DNA of 64,000 nucleotides from Nannochloropsis oceanica (GCA_004519485.1 CP038123.1:338001-402000), one strand, 5' to 3'. Counted from the stretch's first letter, positions 1-12,720 are shown. Notes: generated by a model from the letters alone, not told the origin. Numbers and translations are program-made.

Positions 1-1038
1 CGGGAGGCTGCTCCCTGTCAAAGGAAAAGGGAGGGAGGGAGGGAGGAAGGGGAGATTGAAAGTCAGAGATGCAAAAAAGGCAAAGAATAAGCACATTTGA
101 AAAAGAGTTTCTTAACTTTTTGGTTTCTCCGTGCATTCTTTTCTCTTTCCCTCCCTCCCTCCCTCCCTCCCTCCCTCCCTCCCTCCCTCCCTCCCTCCCA
201 CCTTGAGACGCAGTAGCCGCGGCAGTACAGCTCTCTTACAAAACAACACGAAGAGTGGAACGGGCACATCCCTATTTCCTAGTACCTGACATAGGATAAG
301 AAAGAAACGCTCGCTCTGCTGCTGCTCCTGCTGCTGTTGTCGGAGAGAAGACAAGGAGGAGGAGGAGGAGGAGGAAGATGAAGAGGAGGAAGGGAGGGAG
401 GGAGGGACGCACCGGCTCCACACCATGTATTGCAATACGTCCTCTGCTTCCTCGCCCACCCTTGCTTCCTCCCTTCCTCCGTTCTCCTCGTCTTCATTTT
501 CATTGTGAAGGGAGGAAGAGGAGGAAGGGCAGCAACGGGACATGGCCTCGATAAGCTCTAATGTCACCGTTTCTTCCACGAAGCTAAAACGAGGTACAGC
601 AGCAGCAGCAGCAGCATTGGCCACAGAAGGTAAAGTACCGCGTCGAGCTTGCGGGCGGGAAAGTGACGAGGAGCTGCTACTACTGCTGGCGGTGGTGGTG
701 ATGGTGGCAGAGGCGTTGTCCATATAGAGAAGGAGCTCGCCCAGGCAATCACGAATGGAGGCCGTGTCCTCCTCGTCTTTCTTTTTTTTCTTGTCCATTC
801 GATAATGGTCTTGGACGGTGAACTCCGCATCATCCTCATCAATACTAAGAACGTCAGCGCCAGCTGTAGTATTAGCACGGGTCGTCGTTTTGGCCTCGCT
901 CAGCGTCCAAACCAAGGGCGCAGAGCCCAAGGGCACGGCCGTACTCCATTGCGACGTGAGCACCACATTGTCAATGTCCACATCCCCCCAGCCCTCCTCC
1001 ACATCTTCCATGTCCGCTCCTGTATAGTGGCGTGTCAT
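1..1038 (-). CDS. Unknown protein, 5' part only (gene runs off the left edge)
   Basis: I do not recognise this protein. The ATG at 1038 opens a long frame whose N-terminus is acidic and tryptophan-containing (MEDVEEGWGDVDID about residues 10-23), followed by poly-Ser and poly-Ala spacers and ending in a conserved-looking helical segment (ILCQVLGNRDVPVPLFVLFC, about residues 245-264). The frame continues into a GGGA tract as Gly-Arg-Glu-Gly repeats, which is most likely intron: a good donor (AAG|GTGGGA) lies at 201/202, and an acceptor (TTTGACAG|GGAGC) lies at 15/14. The first exon is therefore probably 202-1038 (279 codons, phase 0) and the next exon starts at 14 and leaves the window. Mixed acidic and helical composition suggests a cytosolic or trafficking protein, but that is a guess. 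It is convergent with nothing inside the window and divergent from the CSP41-like gene 330 bp away. Confidence 0.6.
147..200. repeat. (CCCT)n tetranucleotide tract
   Basis: About 13 uninterrupted CCCT/GGGA units. On the minus strand this lies just inside the first intron of the unknown gene, next to its donor, so the pre-mRNA carries the G-rich strand (GGGAGGGAGGG), a perfect G-quadruplex motif. Confidence 0.95.
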
Positions 1039-1369
1039 TTAGGAAGGATGCAGGGGAGGGGTGAGGGTAACGACGAGAAGTCGGAAATTGGAGTGTGTGC
1101 GTTTTGGCGATGATCCATTACGAGGAAGAAGACGGCTGGAGCGCGGCGATCCTAGCATTATGGCATCCCCAAACACTGAAATTCTGCGCCACTTGCCCCC
1201 ATGTGTACAGTAACCTGATATGGAGGAGGTCAAGATTGTTCTCATACTTTTCTGCAAGATTGGTTCGGGTCTTTATGTGGAAAAACCTCCTCACCCCACC
1301 ACACCCTACCTCGCCACAAATACAGGATCGATTGCGTCGGACCCCGTCTGTACACTCTCGCCCACCACC

Positions 1370-3125
1370 ATGCGTGTCCACGTCCAGGCCCTCGCTATGG
1401 TGGCCATGTTAGCCACATCGTCTGCTTTTCAGGTACGTGATTGGATGGAAGGGCTTTTTTTAGCTGGTGCTCCAGCCCACCCTTGCCCTTGCTCGTTTGT
1501 CCTCCTGTCTGTCCGGGGAAGGGACAACTGTAGCTTGCCACGTGTGACTATACCAATCACGCCTGAGTGCTAGTATTGCAGTCTATGCAAGTGAGCAAGA
1601 CAGTAGCCCATGGATGTGCTTCGGGTCGTGGTGCTGAAAGGCGTAGCGGGTAGTCTTTCTCTCGTATCATGTTCTCAAACTTACGTCCCCTCTTCAACAT
1701 TAATCTTTTCTAGATGCCCATGACCATGAAGGCCCCCGGTACTGGGAAAAAGGTCCTCATCATTGGAGGAACACGCTTTAGCGGCCTGTACCTGTGGAAG
1801 GAGCTTCATGACCGGGTACGTGAATGCTTTCCCTCCCTCCCTCTCTTCCTCCCACCCTCTCTGAGTGCCACCGAGAAGTCAAGAATAGCCAGTACAAAGT
1901 GAAGTACCCAATTGAAAGGAGGGTAGAATGATCGAATGCTACAACATTATTCTTGAGGCCCATCTTCCTCCCTCCCTCCCTCCCTCCCTATCTCCCTCTC
2001 TCTCTCCCTCCCTCCAGGGCTATGACATCACCCTTTTCAATCGCGGGAAGACACCCAACCGCGCCTTGCCCGACGAAAGCCCCGCGGCCTTCGAGGAACG
2101 CGTGGGTAAAACCAAGTACGTTAAAGGGGATCGAACGAACCCGGACGACCTGGCCGCACTCGCCAAGGCGCACGATTTCGACGTTATATACGATATGAAC
2201 GGCCGCGAGAAAACGGACACCCAGCCGTTGGCCGATGCGTACAACGGTCGTGTGGATCATTTTGTGTACATGTCTTCGGCGGGTGTGTATTTGAAAAGCG
2301 ACCTGATGCCTCATAAGGAGACGGATGCAGTGGACCCCAAGAGCCGGCATAAGGGGAAGTTGGACACCGAGACCTATTTGCGCGAGATTGATATGCCATT
2401 CACCTCGATTCGACCCACGTACATCTACGGTCCCCAGAATTATAATCCCCTGGAGGAGTATTTTTTCCACCGTGTGGTGGCGGACAGGCCGGTGGTGGTG
2501 CCTGGGCATGGACAGCATCTGACGGGGTTGGGGCACGTGAAGGATTTGGCGACGGCCATGGCACAGGTGATTGGCCGCAAGCATGCCAAGGGGCAGGTGA
2601 GGAGGAGGGAGGGAGGGAGGGAGGGAGGGAGGGAGGGGGGGGGGGGTAAAGAGGAAAAGGTATGGAGAGGAAAGGGATGGAGGGAGAGGATGACAGGGGT
2701 GGATATTTCCACGTAGTCTCTTAACCGTCGTATTTATTCATTTATCTCTCCTTCCCTCCCTCCCCTCTTTTGTTTCCACCCTCCCTCCCTCCTAGATCTA
2801 CAACGTGCAGCACCCGCAGGCTGTGACGTTCGATGGCGCCGCCCGTCTAGCCGCCAAGGCTGCGGGGAAAGATCCGGGTATGGTGAAACTCGTGCATTAT
2901 AACCCCAAGGAGTTTGATTTTGGGAAGAAGAAGGCCTTTCCAATGCGCCCCCAACACTTCTTCACGTCAGTGGAAAAGGCGATGCGGGAGCTGGACTGGG
3001 TGCCGGTGTATGGGAATGAGGAGGGATGGAAGGATTCGTTCGAGAAGGATTATAAACAGAAGACGCATTCCCCTGATTTTGAGTGTGATGAGATGGTGCT
3101 GGCAGGGAAGAAAGTGGCGGCTTAG
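1370..3125 (+). CDS. CSP41-like plastid RNA-binding protein (atypical SDR / NAD-epimerase fold)
   Basis: Four exons rebuilt with matching phases: 1370-1432, 1714-1815, 2018-2596, 2796-3125, giving 357 aa. Exon 1 encodes a hydrophobic signal peptide ending SSAFQ, the plastid-targeting style of secondary red-lineage algae. Exon 2 holds the dinucleotide-binding motif GGTRFSG followed by the epimerase/dehydratase fold; exon 3 has MSSAGVY, and a K-x5-E stretch (GKLDTETYL) where classical SDRs have YxxxK, as in the CSP41 family. CSP41 proteins (plant CSP41a/b) bind and stabilise plastid transcripts and ribosomes; catalytic epimerase activity is not expected. Length and domain order fit the family. 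Intron 3 begins with a GGGA run and ends with a TCCC run. Alternatives within the NAD-epimerase family cannot be excluded, but plastid targeting plus the overall sequence favour CSP41. Confidence 0.85.
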
Positions 3126-3221
3126 AAGGAGGGATGGGGGGGCGGGGAGGGATAAGGAGGGGTGGGTGGAGGGGTCGTGGTGGTAGTGTGTGTGTGTGTG
3201 TGTGAATGTGTGTGTGTGTGT

Positions 3222-3258
<37 letters not shown>

Positions 3259-3821
3259 GAAGTGCGTGCGTATGATAGGTCTAGGGGAAGGGAGGAAGTT
3301 TGGTAGGAGAGAGGTGGGCTTGTTGGTGTCGATTGAGGTGCTGGTATGGAAGAGGAAAAAGGGTCGGCAAGAGCACGGTGATAGTGCGAAATCCAGGCGT
3401 GCAGGAGAGGGGGAAACAAAAACGCAAAGCGAAGGAGAGAAGGGGAGAAGAGCAGGGCAGAGATCACCTCTGAACACAAAAAGAAGGGAAGCCGCGTGAA
3501 TGCCACCTGGGCTACGTGGATGACACAAACAAAATCAACGCGTTGACAGCTAAATTATCTCTCGTCCTCGTCGTCGTCGTCTTCTTTTCCTCACCCTCTT
3601 CTTTCATTCACCGGCATCTTCTTCTCCTGCACGCCAACTTACTCCCTTCCAGGGAAAGAACCTTCGGCAGTCGCAACTCTAGAAGCCCCTTCCACCATCC
3701 CTCCCTCGCTTCCTGCCACCCTACGCCCGAACGCGTATTAATGGACACGACACGACAGAAAACACACAGGATTCACGATATCCCCCTCCTTCCCTCCCCT
3801 TCTCCAGGCATTGTAATTCAT
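3126..3821. other. Convergent spacer between CSP41-like and psbO, with a (TG)n microsatellite
   Basis: A 696-bp 3'-to-3' spacer. It carries an interrupted (TG)n microsatellite at about 3184-3256 and purine-rich sequence beyond it; frames seen here are read-through of the dinucleotide repeat and are not credible genes. It presumably holds both 3' UTRs. Confidence 0.7.
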
Positions 3822-5641
3822 TTACTGAGACACACGGCCATAGAAGATGCCCTTGAGCAACAGCTTCTTCGGTGCCTTGGAGCCCATGTCCGTGTCCGAG
3901 AACTGAGTGGAGACAAACACACCGCCAATATCTCCGTCCTCCGCGTTCACCTTGTTCACCTCCAGCTCGATATTGCCGTTGGTCACATCGAACACCTTAT
4001 TGTTCTCCTGTAGAGGGAGGGAAGGAGGAAGGGCGGGAGGGAGGGATGAAGAGGGCGTTTTGGGTGGGTGTGTAGCCATTTCCGCCCGAGTCCCCGACAT
4101 CACACTGATGCAAAAGGAAGGGAAGGAGGAAGGGAGGGGGGGAACGTACCTTGAACAGCTCCTCATCACCATCGACGGAGTTCTGGAGCCCGGGGAGGGC
4201 CACGGCCATGTCGTAACCCGTGACGGCGCCTCGTCCCTTGGGGTCAAGGAAGAGGCCGGAACGGTAAGAAGGCACCTAAAGGAGGGAAGGCAGAAGAGAG
4301 GGAAGGAAGGAGTGAGTCATGATTAATATGGAAAAGATGCCGATGTATGTCATTAAGGGAGGGGGAAAGGGAGGGAGAGAGAGAGGGGACCGACGCCTGT
4401 GCTTCTCTTCCTTTCTCTTCCCTTGAAGGCAAGGGGAAAATTGGGAGGGAAAGGGGAGGGGAAAAAAGGACATACACTCTCCCGAAACAACAGGGGAAAA
4501 GGAGAAAGGAAAGAATACATCGTTATGACATATAAGGTATAAAATAGTACACATCAATATACCTTAAAGGACCCGCCGAACTGGAATCCGGGCTTGAGGG
4601 CATTCCCGGGCTGGCCGGCCGTGGCCGTCAGCTCCTTGATGGTGAAGAGGAAGGGCACGCGCTCCCCCCCGGGCAGCTGCACGGTCGTGGCGGCGTAGTC
4701 AATGCCATCTTTCTCGACGAACTTGATCTTTCCACCCTCCCCAACAGAGATCTCACCCGAGACACCGTCTAGGGTGTAGGTCTGACGGGTCATGAGCTTG
4801 GTGTTGACGAAGGACTTGGTGGTCTCCCCGCGCTTGTTGGTTACTTCCTCCTCCACCTGTGGAAGGGAGGGAAAGAGGGAGGCAGGGAAGGAGGGAGCGA
4901 AGAAGAGGGAAGTGAGTGTCTGATGAAGGTCGGGGGGATGATCAATAGTCATTGAACACAACGATTCTCTTTCCCCTTCCATCTTAATTCTCTTCTTCCC
5001 TTCCCTCCTTCCTTTCCTCTCTCCCTGATCCATACCTGCCAGGTCTTGGGCTCCAAGCAAAGGTCTCCGAGCTGGTACACCTTACCGGGCTGCAGGCCAA
5101 TGCTGCCCTCGCCCACCACTTCGGGGCATCGGTTCGCCAGGCCCGTGCCCTTCACCTGTGGGTGATGGGGAGGGTTAAGGGCGAAAGGAGGCGAAAGGAG
5201 GTGAATTGTTTGTGACTCCGAAGAAAGGCCTGCCTGTAAGACAGGAGGGAGGGAACGGGGAAGGGGGGGGGGGGGGGGGGAAGGAAGGCAAGAGGATGTA
5301 CCTGTAGATAGGACAGGGAAGACAGGTCATCCTTGGTCAGGGCGTTGGAGATAGAGGGGGCGATGAAGGCGGAGCCACCGACGAGAACGGGGAGGGCCTT
5401 GGACACACCGGCTTTGAGCTGGTCCATGAAAGAGGCTGGACGGAAAGATGGAGGGACCGAGTAAAGGTGAGGATAAGGGAAAAAACATACAGGACGATCG
5501 CATGGCTGCGGACGGAGGTATATTACACCATTCCGACACCAAGGAGGCCAGAAAATATTCATGATACTTACGCTGAACGTTCATCTGGGGCACAAAGGCC
5601 TGGGCGCACCCAATGGAGGCAACGAGGATAGCGGTCTTCAT
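3822..5641 (-). CDS. psbO: Photosystem II oxygen-evolving enhancer protein 1 (PsbO)
   Basis: Six exons on the minus strand, all phase-consistent: 5572-5641, 5302-5435, 5036-5155, 4563-4856, 4150-4275, 3822-4007; product 309 aa. PsbO is the lumenal protein that stabilises the Mn4CaO5 cluster of photosystem II. The N-terminus is tripartite: an ER-type signal peptide ending AQAF|VP, a plastid transit stretch, and a thylakoid-transfer hydrophobic segment ([17 protein letters not shown]) before the mature start. Hallmarks are the N-terminal cysteine pair (ANRCPEV and GDLCLEP), [27 protein letters not shown], and the C-terminal region ending [12 protein letters not shown]. Mature size and motif order match the family. 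Intron 4857-5035 has a purine-rich start and pyrimidine-rich end. Expected to be highly expressed and light-regulated, though I can see no defined element. Confidence 0.98.
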
Positions 5642-6853
5642 TTTCTTGGAAAGAAAGAGGCTCAGTGAGCGAGCAGGAAACTGTGATGTATGTAGTTATG
5701 TGACAGGAAGTGAGCGGAAGGTGGATCTGGGTTATTGTTTTGCTTTTGCACGGCCAGCGACAGCACCAGAAAGGAAGAAAGAAGGGCCTGCAGTTTGAGC
5801 CTGGGATCAGCCGACGACATAGAGGCAAACCGCGCTCCCAGGAGTCCCGAAAGTGACCAGCCACAGACGTATGCCTCATCGTGTTGAGTGCAGGAGGTGG
5901 TCTTCGTCCTGCATGTCTGGAAGTGTGGGGTGGGAGGGGATGGAGGAAGGAAAAGCGGGCTCCCCCTCAAGGGCAACAAGCCTGGGCAGCTAAAGGACAA
6001 AGCGAGGTGGAATCCCTCCTTTTGCCCACAGCTTGTGTTCAACAGATCACGGCACTGCAAGCTTTTGTTGTGCACGCAAGTGTGGTGAGGTGCTGATGTG
6101 TGCAGGTGGTCCCGAACAGATAAAGAGAACAGGGAGACAGAGGAAAGGCCAGCACCGAGGTCCAAAGATTTAGTCAACCAGATCGCTTTCTGCTGTTGCT
6201 GTAACTCAGGCTGTACTTCAAGCGACCGTAATAGAGGGGACAAAGGAGGACAGCTGTGTTGAGCGTGTTGTCACAATGCCATTATGCTTACTGCATGGGG
6301 TTATTAGTTTTGCTTTGGAGAGGATGAACTCGTCTGAACCAATGGTTGGACGGCGTCCACACCCGGGACGTTGCTTGAAGGTATATCCCCCGCATCTTAC
6401 AGTTCCTCCGGGTGGTCTAGGGTGTTTCGCGCTCCGTTCAAGACAGGTCGAGCCACTGAATTTGTCACTGTGGTTCTTCTTATTGTCGGTGTCGGTGGTA
6501 GTGGCGATGGGGGAGCTGTCTGGACGCCCCACGAACAACACGAGAGACCAAATCATGACGAGGAAGACAACAAACCGACACGTGGTCTGCCTCAACCCTG
6601 CAACAATAAACAACCACGAGCCGAAATTGCTTTGTGTTCATTCCTTTCTTTTCCTTTTCTCTTATTCTTTTTGCAATACAACTGTGTACACTGCTATCTT
6701 TCCCTCTCCCTTACCTCATACTCTTCGTCCCCTACCGGAACCCCTGCCGTCTTCAGATTTATTCTTTTCTCCCCCTCCCCTCTTCCGATTGGACCGTGAA
6801 ATCTGAACGTTCTCCCACCCTCCCCATCCCTCCCTCTCTCTCCCTCCCCTCTT
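5642..6853. other. Spacer upstream of psbO and downstream of TDP1
   Basis: A 1.2-kb spacer that must contain the psbO promoter and 5' UTR and the TDP1 3' end. The only frame of note is on the minus strand at 6218-6613 (131 codons, no ATG at its start, but an acceptor-like TTGCAG just inside at about 6602). It has one hydrophobic segment (FVVFLVMIWSLVLFVG) and a cysteine-containing tail. I see no upstream exon and do not call it a gene. No terminator or defined promoter box can be supported. Confidence 0.4.
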
Positions 6854-8934
6854 CTAATACAACGGACTCACCCACGGCACATCTCCTGAGCCATATCTCG
6901 GGGGTGGGCACTCATACGGAATCGGAAAAGCCAACAATCCCTCCTTCCCTTCCTCCCCCCCTCCGTTCCTGGCCTCTTCACAACTGGCCGAATAAAAACC
7001 TGTGATATTCTCTTGGGCTGGCGCACCCAGACCCAGGAGAGGATGAAAAGGAGTGAGGGAGAAGGTGCGGGCGAAGCGTGTGTAGCGGGAATGGAGGAAG
7101 AGAACACCCATCTCGAAAGACTGGATCTTGAAGACCTCGCCTTTGCTTTGGAGATCACCCCTATGGGGGGGGGGGGGAGGGAGGGCGGGAAGGAAGAAAA
7201 GAGAGGAAGGGACAGAGACTGTGAGTTAAGATGGAGAAAGGCAAGGTGGGAGGGAAGGAAGTCACAGGAACTCACCAAGCAGGCTTACTGTAATTGTGAG
7301 AGCCCATCAGCATCCACGCCAACCTTGTAATCCCTCCTCCTCCTCCTCCTCCTCCTCCTCCTCCTCCTCCTCCTCCTCCTCCTCCTCTTCCTCCTCCCTC
7401 ACTCCCCTTCTCCGTCGAAAATCTCAAGAACGACTTCAAGTGAGGCATGGCCCTCTGCCGTCCCCACCTCCCTGCCTCCCACCTACTCAGCCTCTCCTTC
7501 AAATATGGGTGAATGGCATTCATTCTCGCGTGCTCCGACAAGGGTGAATTCACAAACATGTTCTTAGGAGGGCACGGAATCGCCCCCCCTGCTGCTACGC
7601 CTTCGAGAGAAGCCTCCACGTCGACCAGGCGTGGCCAGACGAGATAGGAAGGGCAGGAGGAGGAGGAGGAGGAGGAGGAGGAGGAGGAGGAGGAGGAGGA
7701 GAGGAGGGAGCGTTCGAAATGCTTGGTGACCCATTCACCGTTCTTGGCGTGGGAGCCCAGAGAAGAGAATTGGGAGATGATGCCCGTGGAGGGCGGGAGG
7801 GAGGGAGAGGGGGAGGAAGAGGAGGAGGAGGAGGAAGGGGGGGACGACAGCGATGATGGGTCTGACCTGTAGGTTTTAGAGGAGGTTGAGGACGAGGAGG
7901 AGGACGAAGGAGGGAGGGAGGGAGGAACGAAGAAAGAGGGCGGGATGTACTCTTGTTCAAGGAGTCGACGTAACTTTAAGTGTCCATATTTCACTTGATC
8001 TCGTCCAGTAAATTTGCCAGGGACGGAAGGAACGAGGATGGCCTGGGCGGAGGAAAAATCGATGCGGGGAAGGTCGTGCTGGATTGCTTCCACTAGTGCA
8101 GGGTGCCCGCGGCCTGGAGAAGCCAGCGAGGGAAGGAGGGACGGAGAAAAGGACGGAGAGGAGTATGGTTCATAAGTGAAAAAGACTGCATGGGGTGGCA
8201 AATGTGAAGTACGAGACCCACCCGTCCCCTAACCCTCCCCTCGCCCCCTCCCTCCTTCCCCCCCTCCTCCTCACCTTGCCCTTCCCCACCCTCATTCTCA
8301 AAGCCATTCAGCGCCAGGAGGTAATCTCTCAGCTCTTTCCCAAATTCACTTTCGTCATCCCTTTCCCCCTCTTCCAAGCATGGGAAGTCTTGTACCCACA
8401 CCCCCTGTGTCTTATTCCGCCAGTCCACCTCTATAAAGTTCGCCGTGCAGACCATCATCCGCAATCCCCCTCCTCTCCTTCCTTCCCCCATTCCTCCTCC
8501 GTTGTACCACAACAAAGCCATTTTAGAATGATGTGTGCCCCATGTAAACGGCGTGCCTTTTAACTTGGGTTTAAACGTTGCGATATTCGGGAATTGCCTC
8601 CCTACTACCCCCGTCGACTCCGGGTTATCGCCAAATACACACAGCCACGGGATGCTTGTCAGGCGAGGAATGACATCAAACATGAACGCCATGTCATACA
8701 TATAGTTACATAATATGGCCTTGTGGTAATCGCCAGAGAACACGTCTTCCAAACCCAGACAGAGCTCGTTGTAATGAGTGGACAGCCCACGGACCGTGTT
8801 GAGGTAGAAGGGGAGGAGAGGGAGGAAAGGCGTGCTATTGCTATTGCTGCTGCAAGTCATGCTACTTTCGCCTTTGACCGCAGCAGTTGTAGAAGCGACG
8901 TATTTTAAAGGGCGTGCGCCGCCGCCGCCGCTGG

Positions 8935-8968
<34 letters not shown>

Positions 8969-9274
8969 ACCAGAAGTGGAGTTGGAGGGCTCGAGAATTT
9001 GCACATCATCGTCGCTGTCACTGAAGGTCAAGTCATGGGGGTCACCCACTGAAGCCTTCTTACTCGCACTCGTGCTATCTCTGCTATTGTTTCTAGTGGC
9101 CCCGCCACTGTCACCGTTAACAGCGCCATCGCCAGCGCCGCTGGAGGAGCAGAGGGAGGAAGAGGGGAGGGTATGTGCGTCGTTGTGAGGGGGGAGCAGA
9201 TGGAGGATAAGCTTGCGTCGTTTCCGGTCCCTGCTGTCGTAACCGCCATCGTCACCACCATTACCACTGGACAT
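6854..9274 (-). CDS. TDP1: Tyrosyl-DNA phosphodiesterase 1
   Basis: Three exons: 8275-9274, 7276-8113, 6854-7160, phases 1 then 2, product 714 aa. TDP1 hydrolyses 3'-phosphotyrosyl links left by stalled topoisomerase I and works in the nucleus (and organelles in some species). Residues 1-150 are low-complexity, with poly-Ser. The first HKD motif is seen at about 248 (GTHHSKMALLWY, H249-x-K251) and the second in exon 2 (RAMPHLKSFLR), followed by SHNYSKPAWGDLQ, which is assembled exactly across the exon 2/3 junction and supports the splice. The C-terminus carries GVLFL and PPPRYGSGDVPW, as in known TDP1 proteins. A long Ser/Gly insert from trinucleotide repeats lies between the two halves. The 8114-8274 intron starts purine-rich and ends pyrimidine-rich. 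Divergent from the QPRT gene. Confidence 0.95.
7330..7388. repeat. (CTC)n trinucleotide tract inside TDP1
   Basis: About 19 CTC/GAG units; in the TDP1 reading frame (minus strand) they encode a run of glycines just before the SHNYSKPAW motif. A second GAG/GGA run at about 7652-7701 encodes serines in the same exon. Confidence 0.9.
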
Positions 9275-9586
9275 AAGATTGTAGCTGTGGTAGCCTTTGT
9301 CAGCGTTGCTTTAGCCTGTGCGTGTGAGAAAAAGGATGTGTGAGATGCAGACCTAGCCAGAAAAAAAAAACGAACGATAATGCGCTTTATGCCTTATTGC
9401 TGTCACACGTCCACACACACGACAAACTCACTCTAATTTCTTCTCTCATGTAGCATACACGGACAGGCGAGACTTGAGAGCGTGGCGTGCACTAAATTAA
9501 AGGCGCCCGAACGAGCACTCATAAAACCTCCTCATCCCTGATAAGACAACACGTACCGCTCTACCCCGCCACACCAACACGCTAGC
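9275..9586. promoter_or_regulatory. Shared divergent promoter region, TDP1 / QPRT
   Basis: 312 bp separates the two ATG codons, which point away from each other, so both promoters must lie here. I can see no convincing TATA box or named motif. Confidence 0.6.
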
Positions 9587-10718
9587 ATGGCAAGAATATC
9601 AGAAGCCCTGCCCCCTTGGAAAGTGACTCAGGCTGTCGAAAGCTGGCTGGAAGAGGACGTGCCGAGTGTGGATATTGGGGGCTTTGTGGTCGGCGGTAAG
9701 TTAAGGGGATCCTGCGTTGCTTACATACAAGTTAGCGTTGAGGGGCCGCGCTGTTTTCAGTTCTTCTCCCTGTTTCCCGTATTTGGTTTGCTTCCTTTCT
9801 TGAGCCTTCTTGTGTCTGAAGCTTCTGTTGCAGTCCCGCTAGTCTCTCCAAGGCGCTGTCCTTCCATTGACCCCATCCTCCCTCGTTCCTTCCCTTCCTG
9901 CAGAGGCCCCCACTACCGCCTTCCTCTACGGTAAGTCCCAAGGTGTCTTGTGTGGCAAACCGTTCTTCGACGCTGTCTTCAAAGCCTTAGACTGCACGGT
10001 CGAATGGAAGGAAGGGATGGAGGATGGGGTTTTGCTCTCTCCTCCTTCATGCAGCAGCAGCAACAGTTGCAGTACTGCAGCAGGAGGAATGAAGGTCCAT
10101 GTTGCGACTATCAGCGGGAAGGCCCGGCATATCTTGCTAGGGGAGAGGACGGCATTAAATATTCTTACTAGGGCTAGTGGTATTGCCACACTAACGAGGG
10201 AATCGGTGGAGGTTGGGCGAAAGGCAGGATGGCATGGAGCTGTCGCGGGGACCCGAAAGACCACCCCGGGCTTTCGTCTCGTTGAAAAATACGCCTTGTT
10301 GGTTGGAGGGGCTGCGACACACCGGCATGACTTAAGTCAGATGGTCATGTTGAAGGATAATCATGTCTGGAGCACCGGGAGTATCACCAAGGCTGTCAAG
10401 AGCGCTCGGAGCGTGGGGGGGTTCTCCATTAAGATTGAGGTGGAGTGTCAATCCCTCCCTCAAGCCCTCGAAGCTGGGACAGCCGGCGCTGATATCATCA
10501 TGCTAGATAATTTTGTTCCAGCGCAGTTGAAGGAAACAGCAGCAGAGGTAAAGAAGGCATTCCCACATGTAACGATTGAGGCGTCAGGGGGTATCACCAG
10601 TGAGACACTGCATTTGTTTTTCTCGCCGCATGTGGATGTGATCAGTCGGGGGAATCTGACACAGGGCTATCCTGCATTAGACTTCTCGTTGAAAGTGCAG
10701 CAGACACAGCAGCAGTAG
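9587..10718 (+). CDS. QPT: Quinolinate phosphoribosyltransferase (nicotinate-nucleotide pyrophosphorylase)
   Basis: Two exons, 9587-9695 and 9904-10718, joined in phase 1; 307 aa. The enzyme makes nicotinate mononucleotide from quinolinate and PRPP in de novo NAD synthesis. The type II PRTase fold is clear: N-terminal region with DAVFKALDCTVEW, RTALNILTRASGIAT, then the substrate-binding GTRKTTPGFRLVEKYALLVG, RHDLSQMVMLKDNH, an EVECQ strand, DIIMLDNF and EASGGIT, all in the expected order. A Ser-rich insert near residues 80-105 (encoded by CAGCAG repeats) is not typical of bacterial NadC. There is no obvious organelle presequence, so cytosolic location is most likely. The start ATG sits 312 bp from the divergent TDP1 start. 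Confidence 0.96.
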
Positions 10719-11069
10719 GTGTAACTGGAGATTAAAAAATACATAAAGTGCTTTTCTCCCGTGTGACACGGGAGGTTTCTGAGGAAGGGCATTGCACTAA
10801 AAAGTTTTACCTGCACTGAGAAACTGCCTGCCGTCTTCGCCGTATATGGATGCGGCAAAAAACTTGTCTACCACATTACTGTCATGCATTATACTGGCCA
10901 TTGAGGTGGTTTTTGGCACAGAGGCAGCAGTAGAAAGAGACATATAGGCTTGAATGATACACACGGACTAGAAAGAGGCGGAAAATGAAAAATATGTATG
11001 AATCAGAAAACTTCACAATTTGATACATATCATGATTTTCGTCTGTTTTAAATCTTATACTAAAGACCT
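10719..11069. other. Convergent spacer, QPRT / guanine deaminase
   Basis: 351 bp, A+T-richer than the flanking genes, presumably both 3' UTRs. No gene seen. Confidence 0.6.
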
Positions 11070-12720
11070 CTATTTTTCTTGTTGGTTGACTTTCTTGATC
11101 TCCCTCCCGGCCACCCACACCTCAATCACATGCCTATCATCGCCACAATTTACCCACTTCTGGACCAAATCCTCCGCGCTATCTCGCCCTCCCTCCACTA
11201 CGACCACCCCTCCACCCTTTTTGACATCTATTCGAACAGCATCAAATGCTTTCCCCACCTCAAAGCTTCCGACTTCGTCCTCCAGCCCCAAGCAACCCGC
11301 ACCTCCCATCGTCGCCAACCACAGAGCCTCTTTCCAATCAATCCGCATGCCGTCCCTCCCAGATTTACACCACATCTCTTTCCCTCCCTCCGCCATCCCC
11401 TCATTTTGTATCTTCTCCTGTCGCTCACATTTTATCTTTTCCCCCTCCTCGTCTACCTCTTCTCCGTGCCTCCACTCCTCTACTCCATCCTCCAGCACTC
11501 TCGAGGCGATCACGCACGATCTCACTGCACTTAACATCGACGGCGAGTATCCTCCCGCCACGTCGGTTCCCAACCCAACCTTTACTTGAGCCTCTAATAC
11601 TGTCCGTGTCGGCAAGACGGAATGGCCGAAAAAAAAGTTGGACAAAGGACAGTGTGCGAGGGAGGTACCGCGGGATGAGAGGAGGGAGAGCTCGTGAGGG
11701 GAGAGGTGAATTCCATGAGCGAGCACCGTGAGAGGGGTAAGAAGACCACACCTGTCAAAGACTTCGACATCACGCTGGGTACCTTCGTGGTGCTCCGCGA
11801 GGGATTTATTGAACTCAATGTGATCGGCGCTTTCGCTGATGTGCGACTGAACATGAATCCCTTTTCTTGCCCTCCCTCCTTCCCTCCCTCCTTTTTCTTC
11901 CTCTCCTCCGTATTTTTTCACTAATTCACCCAACCCTCTCAACAAGGGCTCTGAACAGGTAGGAAGAAATCGAGGTGTCAATGCAGGATGGACAAGAGGA
12001 GAATTAATCTTTTCCTTGACATACTTTATAAATTTTTCGGTCTCTTCGAGGGAGGAAGCGGCGGAGGTCTCACAGTAGGAAGGGGGGGCGTTTCGGTCCA
12101 TATTAATCTTTCCGATGTATGCCCGTTGACCTTTCGTGTGCGCCAGATCTGCGAGAAGCTTAGTTGGTTCAATGTCTTTGGTGGCAAAATAAAGCGCGGT
12201 GGTTGTGCCGTGTGCGACAACCGTTGAAAGTAACGACGAGTAGAGGGCCTTGGCGTAGGGGAGGTCGTCTTTAAGTCTCTCTTCCGCGGGAAAAGTGTAG
12301 CAGGAGAGCCAGGACATGAGGGGAAGATGGGTGGCGGTTCCAGTGTAAGAAAATTGAGGGGCGTGGATGTGAGTGTCGATCAGGCCGGGAAGGAGGAAGT
12401 GGTGCAGGGGGAGGTGGATGACGGAGAGGGGGACGGGGGGGGAGGAGGAGGAGGAATAGCTTCTGCTTCCTGTCTTTTCGGAAGAAAGAGTGCCATTTTC
12501 ATCTTGTTGCTCCTCCTCATTCTTATCGTCTTTTTCTTTTTCCTCCCCCTGTCCCTCGTCTTTAAGGAAATAACAAATCCGTCCCTCGGCGTTCACGCCC
12601 AAGGCCGCTCGCTCATACACATGTATTGTATGTTGCCTTATCCCAGCTTCAACCACTGGCTGGACCATCGTCCCTTTGTAGAGGCGCACTGCCCCTGCTG
12701 CCTGCGCTGCTGCCACTGTC

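Noticed and set aside
11020-11731. Long plus-strand frames opposite guanine deaminase
   Set aside because: They are antisense shadows; the minus strand carries all amidohydrolase metal motifs in one frame.
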